A stretch of DNA of 64,000 nt from Oceanobacillus profundus (GCF_003515705.1 NZ_QWEH01000007.1:62001-126000), one strand, 5' to 3'; positions 38,978-49,505 are shown, counted from the first letter of the stretch. Notes: a model not told the origin generated them from the letters alone. Numbers and translations are program-made.

Positions 38978-41110
38978 TTGTCAAGACTGGTTTATAGTTT
39001 TATAAACAAACTGATTAGTAATGCGTCAGCTCCTTCCGCTCCATCTGGATCAACAAGAGGTGCTATTAATAGAGATCCAAAAGCTGTAAAAGCCAAGAGA
39101 GTCGGTTATCAAATAAGCAATGGCTCTGCTGGTGAAGCAGAAGAAATAGATATTGACTTAGAAGCGATTTCTCAGGCAATAAGGACAGATTCATATCTAA
39201 CACAAGGTGTTCTAACCTATCAGGAACTAATATTTAAATCAGGATGGACGCTACAGTCTAAAAATGAACAAGTATTAGATTATCTGAAGTTTCGATTAGA
39301 GATGATGCAAGTCGCTACAGGAATCAGTTTAGAGCAATTATTCGAGGGAATAGCAAGAGATATTGTTTGGTCAAGCAACTGCTTCATTGTTAAAGCAAGA
39401 GCTAGAAACGGTATTGGATTGCCACCTGGAGTAAGCTTAACTCCTGTTCTACCTTCAAAAGAACCGGTTGTTGGATATTTCTTATTACCTCCCCAAACAA
39501 TAAGTATAACGAGAGACGAAAATGGCACTGTAACTGGTTATACGCAAGAAGTTGAAGGTGGAGGCGATGCCATTGAATTTAAACCAGAAGATATAATTCA
39601 CATCAAAACAAATGTAAGGTCAGGTGCAGCATTTGGTGATCCTTGGATTGCCCCTGTTATAGAAGATATTCGTCTACTTCGTAAAATTGAAGAGAACATT
39701 TCCCTTCTTCTTTATAAACATATCTTCCCTGTATTGAAATATAAAATAGGAAATGACGAGCCAGGTCAAGAAGCTACTGATGAGGAAATAGAAGACGTTC
39801 AAGCTATGATTAATGGTATGGATAATGACAGTCTGTTTATAATGCCAAACCGACATGATGTTGACGCTCTAAATATCAATGCAATTGATGGAAAACCTTA
39901 CTTAGATTATTTTGAAAACCGTGTATTTTCGGGAATGGGATTGTCTCAAGTTGATTTCGGTAGAGGGGATACAGCTAACAGAAACACTGCAGATGCAATG
40001 ACAGGGAAGAAAGCGGACCGCATCAAAGGATGGCAACAAAGTCTCCAGTCTGCAATCGATTCTCTGATCATTGATGAATTATTAATTGAAGGTGGATTTG
40101 ATCCACTAGTGAATCCAGAATTTGATGTAGATTTTGTCTTCAATGAAATTGAGCAAGAACGATTGATAGCAAAAGAAAATCATGAGATTCACAAATTTAA
40201 TAGCAATCTTCAATCTTTTGAAGAGACACGAGCAGCGATTGGAAAAGATCCAACTGTTGATGAGTCCAGACTTCACTTTAATATGTTTGGAAACACAGCA
40301 AATGAAGCAGCTCAAGCAGCTACAGAGAATAAAAGTCAACCAGAGAACCAAAACGGAAAACGTGATGGTCCTAAAAGGCAGACAGAAAGTGAAAAGCATT
40401 ACAGTTTAGATGAATCAGATGAGCAAACACCTTTTCAATCTCTCTTAGAGAAAAATATTAAGCAGTCAGCTGACACATTAAGTCAGATATACGAGGATAT
40501 GAAGAAAAGCGTACTATATCAGATTGAAAGAAGAGAAAGTCGCAACACCTTCCCAATGAATATTAAATCAGGTATGATTCGATTCAATCAATTGGAGCAA
40601 GATCGTTTATCTAAGACTATGGAAAGTCATGCTAAAGAGATGCTTATGAGTGGAATCCTATCCGCACATGAATCTGTCAGCTCTTATAAACAGGTGAAAA
40701 TGTCAGTTGCACATGGTACAATTAGGACCTTTATCACTGAGAATAATAAGAGTTTAGAAGAAAGATTAAAAAAGGTAATCGATTCTCGTTTAAAGACGAT
40801 TACTTCCGAAAAAGAAGTAGGGTTAGCAATTCACTCTGTTTTTAAATCTCTTCAACATCAAATGATTTCAAGCGTAAAGAGTGCTTATGTGAAAAGCTAC
40901 AACTATGGTTACGCATTAGGTTTACTCAGTGCTGATGAGTCTTATGCTTCTGTTTATTATGAAGGTGAATGTAAATCTTGTTTATCACGCTCTAAAGAAA
41001 TTATAAACTTAAAACAATTTTCATCTTTAGATGAGATTGCTATATTTTATCGGATACCATCTTGGCATCCAAATTGCGAATGCGAATTGAAAAATGTTAA
41101 AGGAGGTTAG
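38978..41110 (+). CDS. Portal protein fused to MuF-like minor head domain
   Basis: 710 aa, TTG start after GAGGAGGG. Residues about 60-440 match phage portal proteins (SIEP-like start, QTISITRDENGTVTGY, IIHIKTNVRSG, DPWIAPVIEDIRLL, FGRGDTANRNTADAM). The last 60 residues, with YEGECKSCLSRSK and IPSWHPNCECEL, match the C-terminal domain of SPP1 gp7/Mu gpF minor head proteins. In most phages portal and MuF proteins are separate genes. The fused protein should form the portal ring and carry the MuF part into or onto the head. Confidence 0.85.
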   Translation: MSRLVYSFINKLISNASAPSAPSGSTRGAINRDPKAVKAKRVGYQISNGSAGEAEEIDIDLEAISQAIRTDSYLTQGVLTYQELIFKSGWTLQSKNEQVLDYLKFRLEMMQVATGISLEQLFEGIARDIVWSSNCFIVKARARNGIGLPPGVSLTPVLPSKEPVVGYFLLPPQTISITRDENGTVTGYTQEVEGGGDAIEFKPEDIIHIKTNVRSGAAFGDPWIAPVIEDIRLLRKIEENISLLLYKHIFPVLKYKIGNDEPGQEATDEEIEDVQAMINGMDNDSLFIMPNRHDVDALNINAIDGKPYLDYFENRVFSGMGLSQVDFGRGDTANRNTADAMTGKKADRIKGWQQSLQSAIDSLIIDELLIEGGFDPLVNPEFDVDFVFNEIEQERLIAKENHEIHKFNSNLQSFEETRAAIGKDPTVDESRLHFNMFGNTANEAAQAATENKSQPENQNGKRDGPKRQTESEKHYSLDESDEQTPFQSLLEKNIKQSADTLSQIYEDMKKSVLYQIERRESRNTFPMNIKSGMIRFNQLEQDRLSKTMESHAKEMLMSGILSAHESVSSYKQVKMSVAHGTIRTFITENNKSLEERLKKVIDSRLKTITSEKEVGLAIHSVFKSLQHQMISSVKSAYVKSYNYGYALGLLSADESYASVYYEGECKSCLSRSKEIINLKQFSSLDEIAIFYRIPSWHPNCECELKNVKGG

Positions 41111-41117
41111 GTATGAA

Positions 41118-42563
41118 ATGCTTTACACATTAGAAGAGCACACTGCAAAGAAACTAGTTAGTGCTGCTCAGTTGAATGAAACTGCATCTATTGCTGCAAA
41201 GATCAGTGAGGAGAATGTGAAAGTCCTTCAGGAGTCAGCCAGTAATAAGAAGAAACGTAAGCTTATCGTTAAGATGGAAGCTATTCATACAGGTAGAACT
41301 AAAAACTTTACTTATTATACAGAAGAAGGATTAAAAGGCGGTTTAAAGTCTTGGACTACACCTTATAATAAGCCAGTTCTAACCCATCACAACTCTTATA
41401 ATGGAGAAGCTATTGGTCGAATTCTTAGTGCTGAATATAGTGACAGCACACTTTCTGGTAAAGGTGGATTAGTGTTTACTGTAGAAATTACAGATCCAAC
41501 TGCAATTGAGAAGGTTTTAGATGGACGATACCATACAGTATCTATTGGAGCATCAACAGATAAAGTTACATGTAATATCTGTGGAACAGATCGATCTCAA
41601 GAGTGGTGTGAACACTACCCAGGAAAGCAGTATGATGAACAGCAATGTCACTTTATTGTTGGAAACACCTATGGGAGAGAGGTTAGTTATGTAAATACTC
41701 CTGCTGATGAAAATGCTGGAAACCGCTCTGTAGAAGTCATCGATGAAAGTCAATCTAGCAGCACAAACGAGCATCAAAACTTAAAAATCTATCAAATGGC
41801 AGAGGGATTATATCAGGATGCAGATAATCCAGAAGTGAATCTATACGAACATTTAAGTGATGATGTTAAAGAAATGCTCAACTCTATGGCCGAAGCTAAA
41901 GAGGAGAAAAAAGATGACTTGGAAGATAAGGATAAAGAACTAAAAGACAAGGAAAAAGACAAGGTAGAAGAAAAGGACAAAGAGCCAGAAAAGGACAAAG
42001 AGCCAGAAAATCTAGAGGATCCAAAAGAACCTAAAGTTACTGAAAAAGATAAGGTTCCAAATGGAACAGAAGAAAAGGTCACTGAAAATCCTACTGCCCA
42101 AGTCGAAGAAGAATTAGATTCTGTAAAGCTTAATGAAAAAGTCATAAAGTTGCAAGCATCATTATCAGATCTACTTTTAAAAAATCAAAGGCTAGAAAAT
42201 AAACTAAGCACTGTTGAATCAGAAAATCAAGATCTACTGCTTGAAAAGTCAAAGCTTCTAGAAGATAAGCATTTACATTTAGCTGAAAAAGTTGTTGATT
42301 TAAAAATAAATCTTCGCAAAACAGATGTTATTGGAAAAGAGTATGACGAAGCAGTTTCTGAGCACACAAAACGCTCTGTTGATTCACTCAATGATTCATT
42401 AGTAGATTTATTAGCAGAATCTAAGTCACGCAAAACAATGGAACCAGGAGTTGTAAAAAATCCTGGGTTAAGTGAAGCGGATAAAGATGCAAAGCAAAAA
42501 GAGAAATTCAGTCTTGATGAAGGCGTAGAAGGCTTCTTGAAATTGTTAAGAAATAAAAAATAA
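41118..42563 (+). CDS. Prohead protease-scaffold fusion
   Basis: 481 aa from the ATG that fits AAGGAGG; a frame-shared ATG eight codons earlier overlaps the portal end. Residues about 30-220 look like a prohead protease (IHTGRTKNFTYYTEEGL, HTVSIGAST, VSYVNTPADENAG) and also hold cysteines CNICGTD...WCEH that could bind zinc. Residues about 255-330 are Lys/Glu repeats (KDKEPE twice), and 340-410 form a coiled coil, typical of a scaffold. The protein probably shapes the prohead and is then cut. Confidence 0.7.
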   Translation: MLYTLEEHTAKKLVSAAQLNETASIAAKISEENVKVLQESASNKKKRKLIVKMEAIHTGRTKNFTYYTEEGLKGGLKSWTTPYNKPVLTHHNSYNGEAIGRILSAEYSDSTLSGKGGLVFTVEITDPTAIEKVLDGRYHTVSIGASTDKVTCNICGTDRSQEWCEHYPGKQYDEQQCHFIVGNTYGREVSYVNTPADENAGNRSVEVIDESQSSSTNEHQNLKIYQMAEGLYQDADNPEVNLYEHLSDDVKEMLNSMAEAKEEKKDDLEDKDKELKDKEKDKVEEKDKEPEKDKEPENLEDPKEPKVTEKDKVPNGTEEKVTENPTAQVEEELDSVKLNEKVIKLQASLSDLLLKNQRLENKLSTVESENQDLLLEKSKLLEDKHLHLAEKVVDLKINLRKTDVIGKEYDEAVSEHTKRSVDSLNDSLVDLLAESKSRKTMEPGVVKNPGLSEADKDAKQKEKFSLDEGVEGFLKLLRNKK

Positions 42564-42583
42564 GAAATAGGAGTTGAAATGAA

Positions 42584-43798
42584 ATGGCATTATTTGAAGG
42601 TATGAAGCCTGTAGAGGGCACAGCAGATCAATATGTTCGTTCTAATACGAAGTTGCAAGTGAGTACACACGATTCACCAGGTGAGAAGTTTTTGGTAGAC
42701 CCTCGTTTAAAACGATTGTTTCAATATCATTTCGGTGGTAATGGATGGGTAGTAATTCCAAAAGGTCGTATTGTAGCTCCATCTACAGATAATAATGGTG
42801 GAATTAAAAATGGTAATATTAAGGACTTTGATGGTAATGTATTTCGTCCAGTTCTTACTTTAGCAAACGGCGGTAAAGATGTCGTAGAGATTGGAAAAAC
42901 CGGTAAGGAACATACACGTGAAGCTAATACTCCAATTGGTGTATCTTATGCAAACATTTATGAAGAGTTTGTAGATGGATTTAATGGCATGCAGCCAACT
43001 ATTGAGAACGAAATTTACATTGAGTTACCTTACATTCCTAGTAGATCAGATGCTGAAGCAGTTGAGTGGGGAAGCCTTTATGACGCAGATCCAACAAAGC
43101 GAATCAAAAATGGCGATTACGTTATCTCTGATGAAAATGGTCGATTTATTAAAGCGGATTTTGAAACACAACGTGAAATTCTAAAAAATACAAATGCTTC
43201 TGCAGATGATAAATTCGCAGCACTTGCAGAGATTGCTAGATTACAAGAGCAAGTTCTTGGTCAAGTTTGGACAGTTGAAACAAATCTTCCACCACAGGGT
43301 TGGTTAGGAATGCTTGGATGGACTGATGAGCAACGTGCTCAGGACTGGAATCCAAATGGAATGACTGCAGATGATATTGATGATGAGTTCCCAGGTTATC
43401 CTTATGAAAGAACATATGCAAACACTGATGTTAAATCAAACAGATACTATCCTCAAGGAATCCCAGGATTAACAAATGGATCAAATCTTGAAATGCCTTT
43501 TGAAGACATTTTAATTGGTGAGATTAACCCAGGTCAAAAAGGTCGTCATGATTTCCGAATCCAACAAACTCCAGTAGTAGCAGGGTCACTTGTAGTGAAG
43601 ATTGATGGACAAGTAGTTGAACCAGACTATATTGATTATAAATCTGGCCTAGTTACATTAGTCGTTGAAACAAATGAAGGTGCAGCACCTCAAAAAGTGA
43701 CAGCTACATTTAAAGCAACTGGACAAACACCTGGTGTACCAACTGGATGGGACTTTAAAGGCGCTCAAGGAGCAGTTCGTATTTTACTTCAAAAATAA
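42584..43798 (+). CDS. Capsid accessory/decoration-type protein, 404 aa
   Basis: A 404-aa beta-rich protein between the protease-scaffold and the major capsid gene. Central part has DADPTKRIKNGDYVISDENG and a C-terminal module VVAGSLVVKIDGQVVEPDYI...KVTATFKATG that matches the beta module repeated in the fibre-like proteins downstream. Likely a virion surface or head protein. The exact role is inferred from position. Confidence 0.6.
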   Translation: MALFEGMKPVEGTADQYVRSNTKLQVSTHDSPGEKFLVDPRLKRLFQYHFGGNGWVVIPKGRIVAPSTDNNGGIKNGNIKDFDGNVFRPVLTLANGGKDVVEIGKTGKEHTREANTPIGVSYANIYEEFVDGFNGMQPTIENEIYIELPYIPSRSDAEAVEWGSLYDADPTKRIKNGDYVISDENGRFIKADFETQREILKNTNASADDKFAALAEIARLQEQVLGQVWTVETNLPPQGWLGMLGWTDEQRAQDWNPNGMTADDIDDEFPGYPYERTYANTDVKSNRYYPQGIPGLTNGSNLEMPFEDILIGEINPGQKGRHDFRIQQTPVVAGSLVVKIDGQVVEPDYIDYKSGLVTLVVETNEGAAPQKVTATFKATGQTPGVPTGWDFKGAQGAVRILLQK

Positions 43799-43839
43799 CA
43801 ATGAATTAATGAATTGATAGACATAAGGAGGAACACGTA

Positions 43840-44925
43840 ATGATTAATACAGACACGCTTGAATTAAGTGAATCGTCTCAAGATATTTTAAAACGCATGA
43901 CTCGTCAATTGAGTCTGGATGAGGATTGGAACCAGATTCCAAAATCAGAGCTTGTTACTGTGAAAGAAGCTTTAAATACACAAGATGCAAAAATATTAAT
44001 GCCACGTGTAATTTCTGGAATGATGAGAGAAGCGGCTGAGCCCAACTACATCGCAGCTGATTTTCTTCAAAAAGTTAGATTAACAGAGGGACGTTCAATT
44101 GAATTCCCATCTATGAGTGCATTAAGAGCTTTTGATATTGGAGAAACACAAGCGTATCCAGAAGACACTCCTAACTTCCAACTACACCGAAATCAAGAGG
44201 TTAAGGTTGGTAAGTCGGGGATGATCGTACGAATTTCTGATGAAATGATTACAGACTCTCAATGGGATGTAATTGGAATCTTGCTACGTCAAGCTGGATC
44301 AGCTATGGCTAGATTGAAAGAGGAAAAAGCATTTAGACAATTCTCTGCACACGGACATACAGTGTTTAATAACGAAATTCGTGAAAAGCACAAGGAAGCT
44401 GGTACGACTGGTATGGATATCGAAGGGAATTACAATAATACCATGTCTACAGAAGACTTAATCGACATGTTTATTGGTGTAATGGCTAATGGTTTCAACC
44501 CAACAGACATTATTATGCATCCACTAGCATGGTCTATGTTCTTTAAGAACGATATTATCAATAGTTTGACACATGCAGCACTTGGTGGATCTCAGATTAC
44601 AAATCTAAAGATTAATCCAGATCAAGTTCAAGGACGTATTCCTTTCGCAATTAACTTGAACTTTACACCATTTGCACCATTTAATCATGATGCGAAGATG
44701 TTCGACATGTATGTGATTGATCGAAATCATGTAGGGATTTTACTTGAAAAAGATCCGCTATCTACAGAGCAATTTGATGACCCTGAACGTGATATTCAAT
44801 CAATTAAAGTGAAAGAACGTTATGGTATTGGAATCTTAAATCAAGGTAAAGCGGTAGCCGCAGCTCGAAACATTGCATTCGATAAATCTTACCCTGCACC
44901 AGAACGTATTAAAGTTGTATCTTAA
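43840..44925 (+). CDS. Major capsid protein (HK97 fold)
   Basis: 361 aa, strong GGAGGAACACG site. Typical HK97-type order: N-terminal helix, FLQKVRLTEGRSIEFPS (E-loop region), KVGKSGMIVRISDEM (spine-helix approach), DVIGILLRQAGSAMARLKEEKAFRQF (long spine helix), IIMHPLAWSMF and a C-terminal IKVKERYGIGILNQGKAV strand. Position after a protease-scaffold gene and before a terminator fits a highly expressed capsid gene. It should assemble the icosahedral shell. Confidence 0.85.
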   Translation: MINTDTLELSESSQDILKRMTRQLSLDEDWNQIPKSELVTVKEALNTQDAKILMPRVISGMMREAAEPNYIAADFLQKVRLTEGRSIEFPSMSALRAFDIGETQAYPEDTPNFQLHRNQEVKVGKSGMIVRISDEMITDSQWDVIGILLRQAGSAMARLKEEKAFRQFSAHGHTVFNNEIREKHKEAGTTGMDIEGNYNNTMSTEDLIDMFIGVMANGFNPTDIIMHPLAWSMFFKNDIINSLTHAALGGSQITNLKINPDQVQGRIPFAINLNFTPFAPFNHDAKMFDMYVIDRNHVGILLEKDPLSTEQFDDPERDIQSIKVKERYGIGILNQGKAVAAARNIAFDKSYPAPERIKVVS

Positions 44926-44941
44926 TAAAAATAAATGACCG

Positions 44942-44975
44942 AAAGGGCGAGCGATAATGGTTGCTCGCCCTTTTT
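44942..44975 (+). terminator. Strong rho-independent terminator after the capsid gene
   Basis: AAAGGGCGAGC-GATAATGG-TTGCTCGCCCTTTTT: a G+C-rich stem with T5. Probably partial, so that capsid message is made in excess over downstream genes. Confidence 0.85.
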
Positions 44976-44991
44976 CATAGGAGGAAAAGCA

Positions 44992-45387
44992 ATGCCTAAA
45001 TTAGTAGTAGGTTTATCAGGGAACACAAATAGCTATTATGATGCAAAAACAAACACATATATTACAAAGTTAAATCCAGTTCGTGAAATAACATATGGTC
45101 CAAATACAAACTTGTCAGGAATTTGCCATGCTGTAAATTCTCATATTCCAGCGCTAAATTTATATGAAGGTAAATTTCCTAAGAAAACATTAGATGCTTG
45201 GAAAGCTAAATATGGACTTGTAGGGAAGCAAGCTTTGAATAGGGCTGATGTGAATCAAGATAAGAGCAAGGATACTGATCCAGAGGAGCCAGAAGTTATT
45301 GAACCTCCAGTAGATGACCATGAAGAGCCTGAAGAACCAGAGGTTCCTGAAGATCCAGATGCAGAAGATCCTGAAGCAGGTGCTTAA
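44992..45387 (+). CDS. Hypothetical virion protein with acidic Pro/Glu tail, 131 aa
   Basis: Start at the ATG after AGGAGG and behind the terminator; the frame upstream only reads through the terminator. Residues 1-90 form a basic domain (MPKLVVGLSGNTNSYYD), residues 92-131 are a very acidic Glu/Pro/Asp repeat tail. Possibly a head-associated or decoration protein. No family recognised. Confidence 0.6.
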   Translation: MPKLVVGLSGNTNSYYDAKTNTYITKLNPVREITYGPNTNLSGICHAVNSHIPALNLYEGKFPKKTLDAWKAKYGLVGKQALNRADVNQDKSKDTDPEEPEVIEPPVDDHEEPEEPEVPEDPDAEDPEAGA

Positions 45388-45439
45388 TCATTCTTAATAT
45401 TTAGGTGGCACATAAAACAAAAGTAAGGGGGTGAGATGT

Positions 45440-47359
45440 ATGGAAGATAATATCTCACTCAAACCAGTGGCAAATGAAAAGCATATTGATCGACTATACC
45501 GAACAATTTCTTTACCTGATTATCATCCAAATGATAATATCCGTATAAAAGTTTTAGATTTTGAGAGAAATACAGTTGAAACTTTAAATCAAGTAAAAGT
45601 TGATTTAGGAATGGATAGTGGTTATGGTAGTCGCTATCGTGTACGAGCAAAGCTTTCAATGGCTGTTGCTGGTGTAAGAGAATCTTATTGGCTAGAACAG
45701 AAAGAAGAGGCAATAGCAGGAATAGATAAGATTAATCACTATCGCATTCGTGGTGTGTCGGATAAAAAGCTGCGAAGTGATTGGGTTTATTCTAATGTGA
45801 AAGATGATAAAAATGACACGGTTTTATATGAATTACTTCATGATATATTAGAAGTTTTACTGACAGCAAACGATGAAGACTTAGAGTATGTTATTGATAC
45901 GATGGCAGCAGACATGATGCAAAGTATTATGTTAGAGGAGGCACCAGAAATTCAAAGTCAATTCTCTGATGATGAAGAACTCAGTACCTCCATCAAATCT
46001 GCAAGTGCTTTATTAAGTTCTGTAATGAAAAGGGATTTTAATGAAAACTTAGTAAGTTCTGTTCAATCATTTGTCGAACTTCTTCGTTCATATAATGTTA
46101 TGGATAGGTTTGAAGAAAAACAGACTGACTTTATATATCTTCTTTTAGAATCCTTCTTAGAGGAGAAATTAGATAATATTGTAAAGAATGCAACCTATGA
46201 AGCTATTTTGAGAAATGACGAGGAAATTCACTTATTATTGCAAACAGCTTATGAGTTAGACGTTAAGGGTAGCCTAATCAATGCTCTTTACCGTACGAAT
46301 ATAGATGATCACTTTGTGTCTTTAGTGAATGATACAGTACAATTAATCTCAGAACCAATTGTCTACGAGGAGATTGTATATAAGCAAAATGAAACTTATT
46401 ACAATCTATTTAAAACAATGTTGGAAGAAATTTATTTGCCATTATTAGTGTTAGATCAACAATCGGTATTATTAGAGAGTGACTTAAAGGATAAGAACTT
46501 GTCTAGAGTTACAGAAACTCCAACAGAGATTGAATATATTCATCATAATCACATTGTTAAGGAGTCAATGGTGAGAGATATTATAGAACTTTTAATACAT
46601 GATTTTGATAAACCAATTCAAGACTTAACAATCGACTTTCTTGAACATATCATAACTCCTGCAAGAGAACACAAATTATCCTTATGGATAGAATATGCTC
46701 CTGTTGAATTGATTGAGTACATTACTTCAATTAGCTCAAAGACAAGTCTAGTTGATTCTACAAGTAGATTGACAATAAGTGAAAAGAAAACACCAGACGT
46801 ATTTGAAAACCTCCACAAGGTTGACACTCAAAAGCGAAAAAGTCTTTCTTATCAGTTTCAAAGTAATCTAGGCGATTTGATACAGATAGTGTCTACATCT
46901 GAAAGTCAACCTTATCAGCAAAAAGTCATCATGAGAGTTTTAGATCAATATTTATCTCAGCAACTGATTGATAAAAACATTCAAAATGATCGGAAATCTA
47001 TTTATTATCAGGATGATGTTAAAAGTAAACAAATCAAAGAAAGTAAGATAGCTAATCTATTTGAAAGAATTTGGTTTAGTGACCACTTGAAGGTAGATAG
47101 TAGAAATGAAATCCATGGAAATAGAGATAGATTAAATGCAAGTACTCAAATGAACTATCTAAATGTTTATTTGCCTTATCTCATGGATACTCACATTAAT
47201 GTTAGAAAAGACAATAATGAAGTTGTCGTTCATTCAATGCCTTCAGATATCTACTTAATGAAAGACATAGATGAAGTGCATTACACTACTGATAGTGTCA
47301 CAGGAAATTCTCCAATTGGTGAATTTGTGTTGGGTAGAAGCACACTTCAAGGGAGATAA
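45440..47359 (+). CDS. Hypothetical virion protein, 639 aa
   Basis: Start ATG after GGGGGTGAGATGT. 639 aa with no recognised domain: a helical, acidic protein with a Glu/Leu-rich middle and a polar C-terminus. It sits between capsid and the beta-rich virion proteins. Candidate neck, internal head or connector protein, only by position. Confidence 0.55.
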   Translation: MEDNISLKPVANEKHIDRLYRTISLPDYHPNDNIRIKVLDFERNTVETLNQVKVDLGMDSGYGSRYRVRAKLSMAVAGVRESYWLEQKEEAIAGIDKINHYRIRGVSDKKLRSDWVYSNVKDDKNDTVLYELLHDILEVLLTANDEDLEYVIDTMAADMMQSIMLEEAPEIQSQFSDDEELSTSIKSASALLSSVMKRDFNENLVSSVQSFVELLRSYNVMDRFEEKQTDFIYLLLESFLEEKLDNIVKNATYEAILRNDEEIHLLLQTAYELDVKGSLINALYRTNIDDHFVSLVNDTVQLISEPIVYEEIVYKQNETYYNLFKTMLEEIYLPLLVLDQQSVLLESDLKDKNLSRVTETPTEIEYIHHNHIVKESMVRDIIELLIHDFDKPIQDLTIDFLEHIITPAREHKLSLWIEYAPVELIEYITSISSKTSLVDSTSRLTISEKKTPDVFENLHKVDTQKRKSLSYQFQSNLGDLIQIVSTSESQPYQQKVIMRVLDQYLSQQLIDKNIQNDRKSIYYQDDVKSKQIKESKIANLFERIWFSDHLKVDSRNEIHGNRDRLNASTQMNYLNVYLPYLMDTHINVRKDNNEVVVHSMPSDIYLMKDIDEVHYTTDSVTGNSPIGEFVLGRSTLQGR

Positions 47360-47392
47360 GAATAACAATTATACTATGCGAGGTGTTTTAGC

Positions 47393-49486
47393 GTGAATTT
47401 AAAATCTTTAGAGAAACTAATTGCAGTAATGCCTGAAGGTGAAGGGAAAAAGCAATTGTATGCAAAACTTCATGCATACAAAAAGAAAGTTAATGAAAAG
47501 CCAGACGGACTGCATGATGAGTTTCATATGAAGCCAGAAGGCCACATTCAAATAGAAGCTATTAATAGTGAGGGTGAAGTGGTTGGTGTCTTAGCAGACC
47601 AGAAGAACCTAGTTGTTGATGGATCAGAAGAAATACTACTTCGAGCATTTAGTGGTGATCCAGCTCGAATTCTATATAAAAACCGAGTACCAAAAAATGG
47701 GATAAGCCACACTTATCATGCTCCATTAAATGAAATACTTTCCGTTGAAAATGAAAAGAACATTATTACGCATCATCCTAACGAGTTATGGAAAGTTGTA
47801 AATGATGATGACTTTGAAATTGAGTATGCGTATTATCCAAATACTCTTTATGTGAAAGAAGAAGTGTCAACAGAGCCTAATTTAAAAGCTTTCTCTATTC
47901 ATTCAGAGCAAAATACAAACACTGCTCCATTGACTGCTGAAATATACAGCACATTCTCTAATCTCTTTATTGGACTAGGCGATGGAGAAAATTATGCTAT
48001 AAATTTGAACGATGATCGATTGCAGTACGAAGGTTTTTCTGGAGATGGTGTTAAGCAAGCTAGTGAAGTAAACAGCCTGCTTTCATTTAAAGAAAAAATC
48101 AGCAACTTTGTTGTGGAATATAATGAACATAATAAAGGCGGTAAGCTTGGTGTTCATATCGATGGTGTCCTTGTTGATACAATTGATACTTACAATAGTG
48201 AATTGCAAGATGAAGAGGTATTGAAAAAATCTAAAAGATTTAATGTTCAGGACCATCAAACAGAAACAGAAGTCGATTTAGAGTTTACAGGTTTAAATGA
48301 TGAGCTAAGTGTAGGTAATCTCCAAATTGCTGGAATTAAATTTGATGCTTTTTCAAAAGACATGAATGGATTAATTCATGAATTTGAAAATCACACAAAT
48401 AAATTCCATACACCGACAGCTTATAACACAACTTCAGTTGCTCCATATACTATTAAGCTTGAACATGCTCCTGCTAAAAAAGAAACAATTAAAGTTACTT
48501 ATAATGAAATTGAATTGGAAGAAGTTGAGCAGCTTGACCAAGTAATAGAAGGTAAGTATTACGTTGATTATTATCATGGTTTGATTTACTTTAACCGTGC
48601 CATGACAGGATTAATGGTTTCCTTTGAGACAACTGGTCAAATTATGGAGCATAAAAAAGCAACTAACTTGGATGCAAAAGATGCATTTGTTACTATCACT
48701 GATGAAACTCCAATTGGAGATGTAGATGGTTCAAATAAAGTATTTAATTTAGTTCATGGAGATGTAACAGAGGTTTCAAAAGTTCTTCTTAACGGTGCAG
48801 AGGTTCCAGCAGGCACATCTGCAGGACAATATAGATTGAACATAAGTAATGGAACAGTTACTTTCAATACAGCACCAGATGAGGGCAGTGAGATTAAAGT
48901 TGATTACATCTTTAAAAAACAAGTTCTTGCCTTTACAGCGGAATACAAAATTGATGAAAATAAAGAAGTGATCTTGTTTGATCAGAATTTTAAGGAATTG
49001 ACAAAAGGTGGAGACACAAATGCCTTTGTTAACGATGGGGTATTTGTAATTGACACAACTGACAATACAAATAAAACAATCCTTATTGCTCAGAAAGATG
49101 ATGTTGGTGAACAAATCAGAGATTTGGAGCTATTCTACTATTCAGATGAAAAACCAGGTGTTCCAACAAATTACACCCGACAAGTTGTGTTGAAGCCAAA
49201 AGAAGTTAATCAGTATCCTTGGTACGCTTTAGATAAAGGTAGTATTCAGTTTGTTGCAGAGTTTGCAGAAGATGTTCCAAACAGCAGTATAACAGTTCGT
49301 GAAATGGGATTATTTGATGGTCCACGTATGGACGATCAAATTAAAGGATTCCCAGGGTACCCTGTAAAAGCATTTTCACTTGTTCGTGTAGGTGAAGCTA
49401 GAAAGGATACTGCAACCGGTCTTCGTGTTACTTGGACAATTACATTAACAAATGAAAATGGTGAACCGTTTAAGGGCGGCCTATAA
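47393..49486 (+). CDS. Beta-rich virion/fibre protein A, 697 aa
   Basis: GTG start after GCGAGGTG. Starts like its neighbour: G-H-I-Q-I-E-x-I-N-S-E-G, then K-N-L-V-V-D-G-S-E-E-I, then a G-D-P-A-R-I-L turn. At least two copies of a beta module follow (for example near residues 358-420 and 446-505, NKVFNLVHG...VLLNGAEV...IKVDYIF), ending VTWTITL. The N- and C-termini are homologous to the 584-aa protein, so the two are paralogues. Probably a tail or baseplate fibre or head fibre. Confidence 0.6.
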   Translation: MNLKSLEKLIAVMPEGEGKKQLYAKLHAYKKKVNEKPDGLHDEFHMKPEGHIQIEAINSEGEVVGVLADQKNLVVDGSEEILLRAFSGDPARILYKNRVPKNGISHTYHAPLNEILSVENEKNIITHHPNELWKVVNDDDFEIEYAYYPNTLYVKEEVSTEPNLKAFSIHSEQNTNTAPLTAEIYSTFSNLFIGLGDGENYAINLNDDRLQYEGFSGDGVKQASEVNSLLSFKEKISNFVVEYNEHNKGGKLGVHIDGVLVDTIDTYNSELQDEEVLKKSKRFNVQDHQTETEVDLEFTGLNDELSVGNLQIAGIKFDAFSKDMNGLIHEFENHTNKFHTPTAYNTTSVAPYTIKLEHAPAKKETIKVTYNEIELEEVEQLDQVIEGKYYVDYYHGLIYFNRAMTGLMVSFETTGQIMEHKKATNLDAKDAFVTITDETPIGDVDGSNKVFNLVHGDVTEVSKVLLNGAEVPAGTSAGQYRLNISNGTVTFNTAPDEGSEIKVDYIFKKQVLAFTAEYKIDENKEVILFDQNFKELTKGGDTNAFVNDGVFVIDTTDNTNKTILIAQKDDVGEQIRDLELFYYSDEKPGVPTNYTRQVVLKPKEVNQYPWYALDKGSIQFVAEFAEDVPNSSITVREMGLFDGPRMDDQIKGFPGYPVKAFSLVRVGEARKDTATGLRVTWTITLTNENGEPFKGGL

Positions 49487-49505
49487 AAATTAATGAGGTG
49501 ATAAA

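Noticed and set aside
44935..44991. Upstream extension of the 131-aa virion protein
   Set aside because: The extra residues would be translated from the terminator stem, and the AGGAGG site points to the ATG at 44992.
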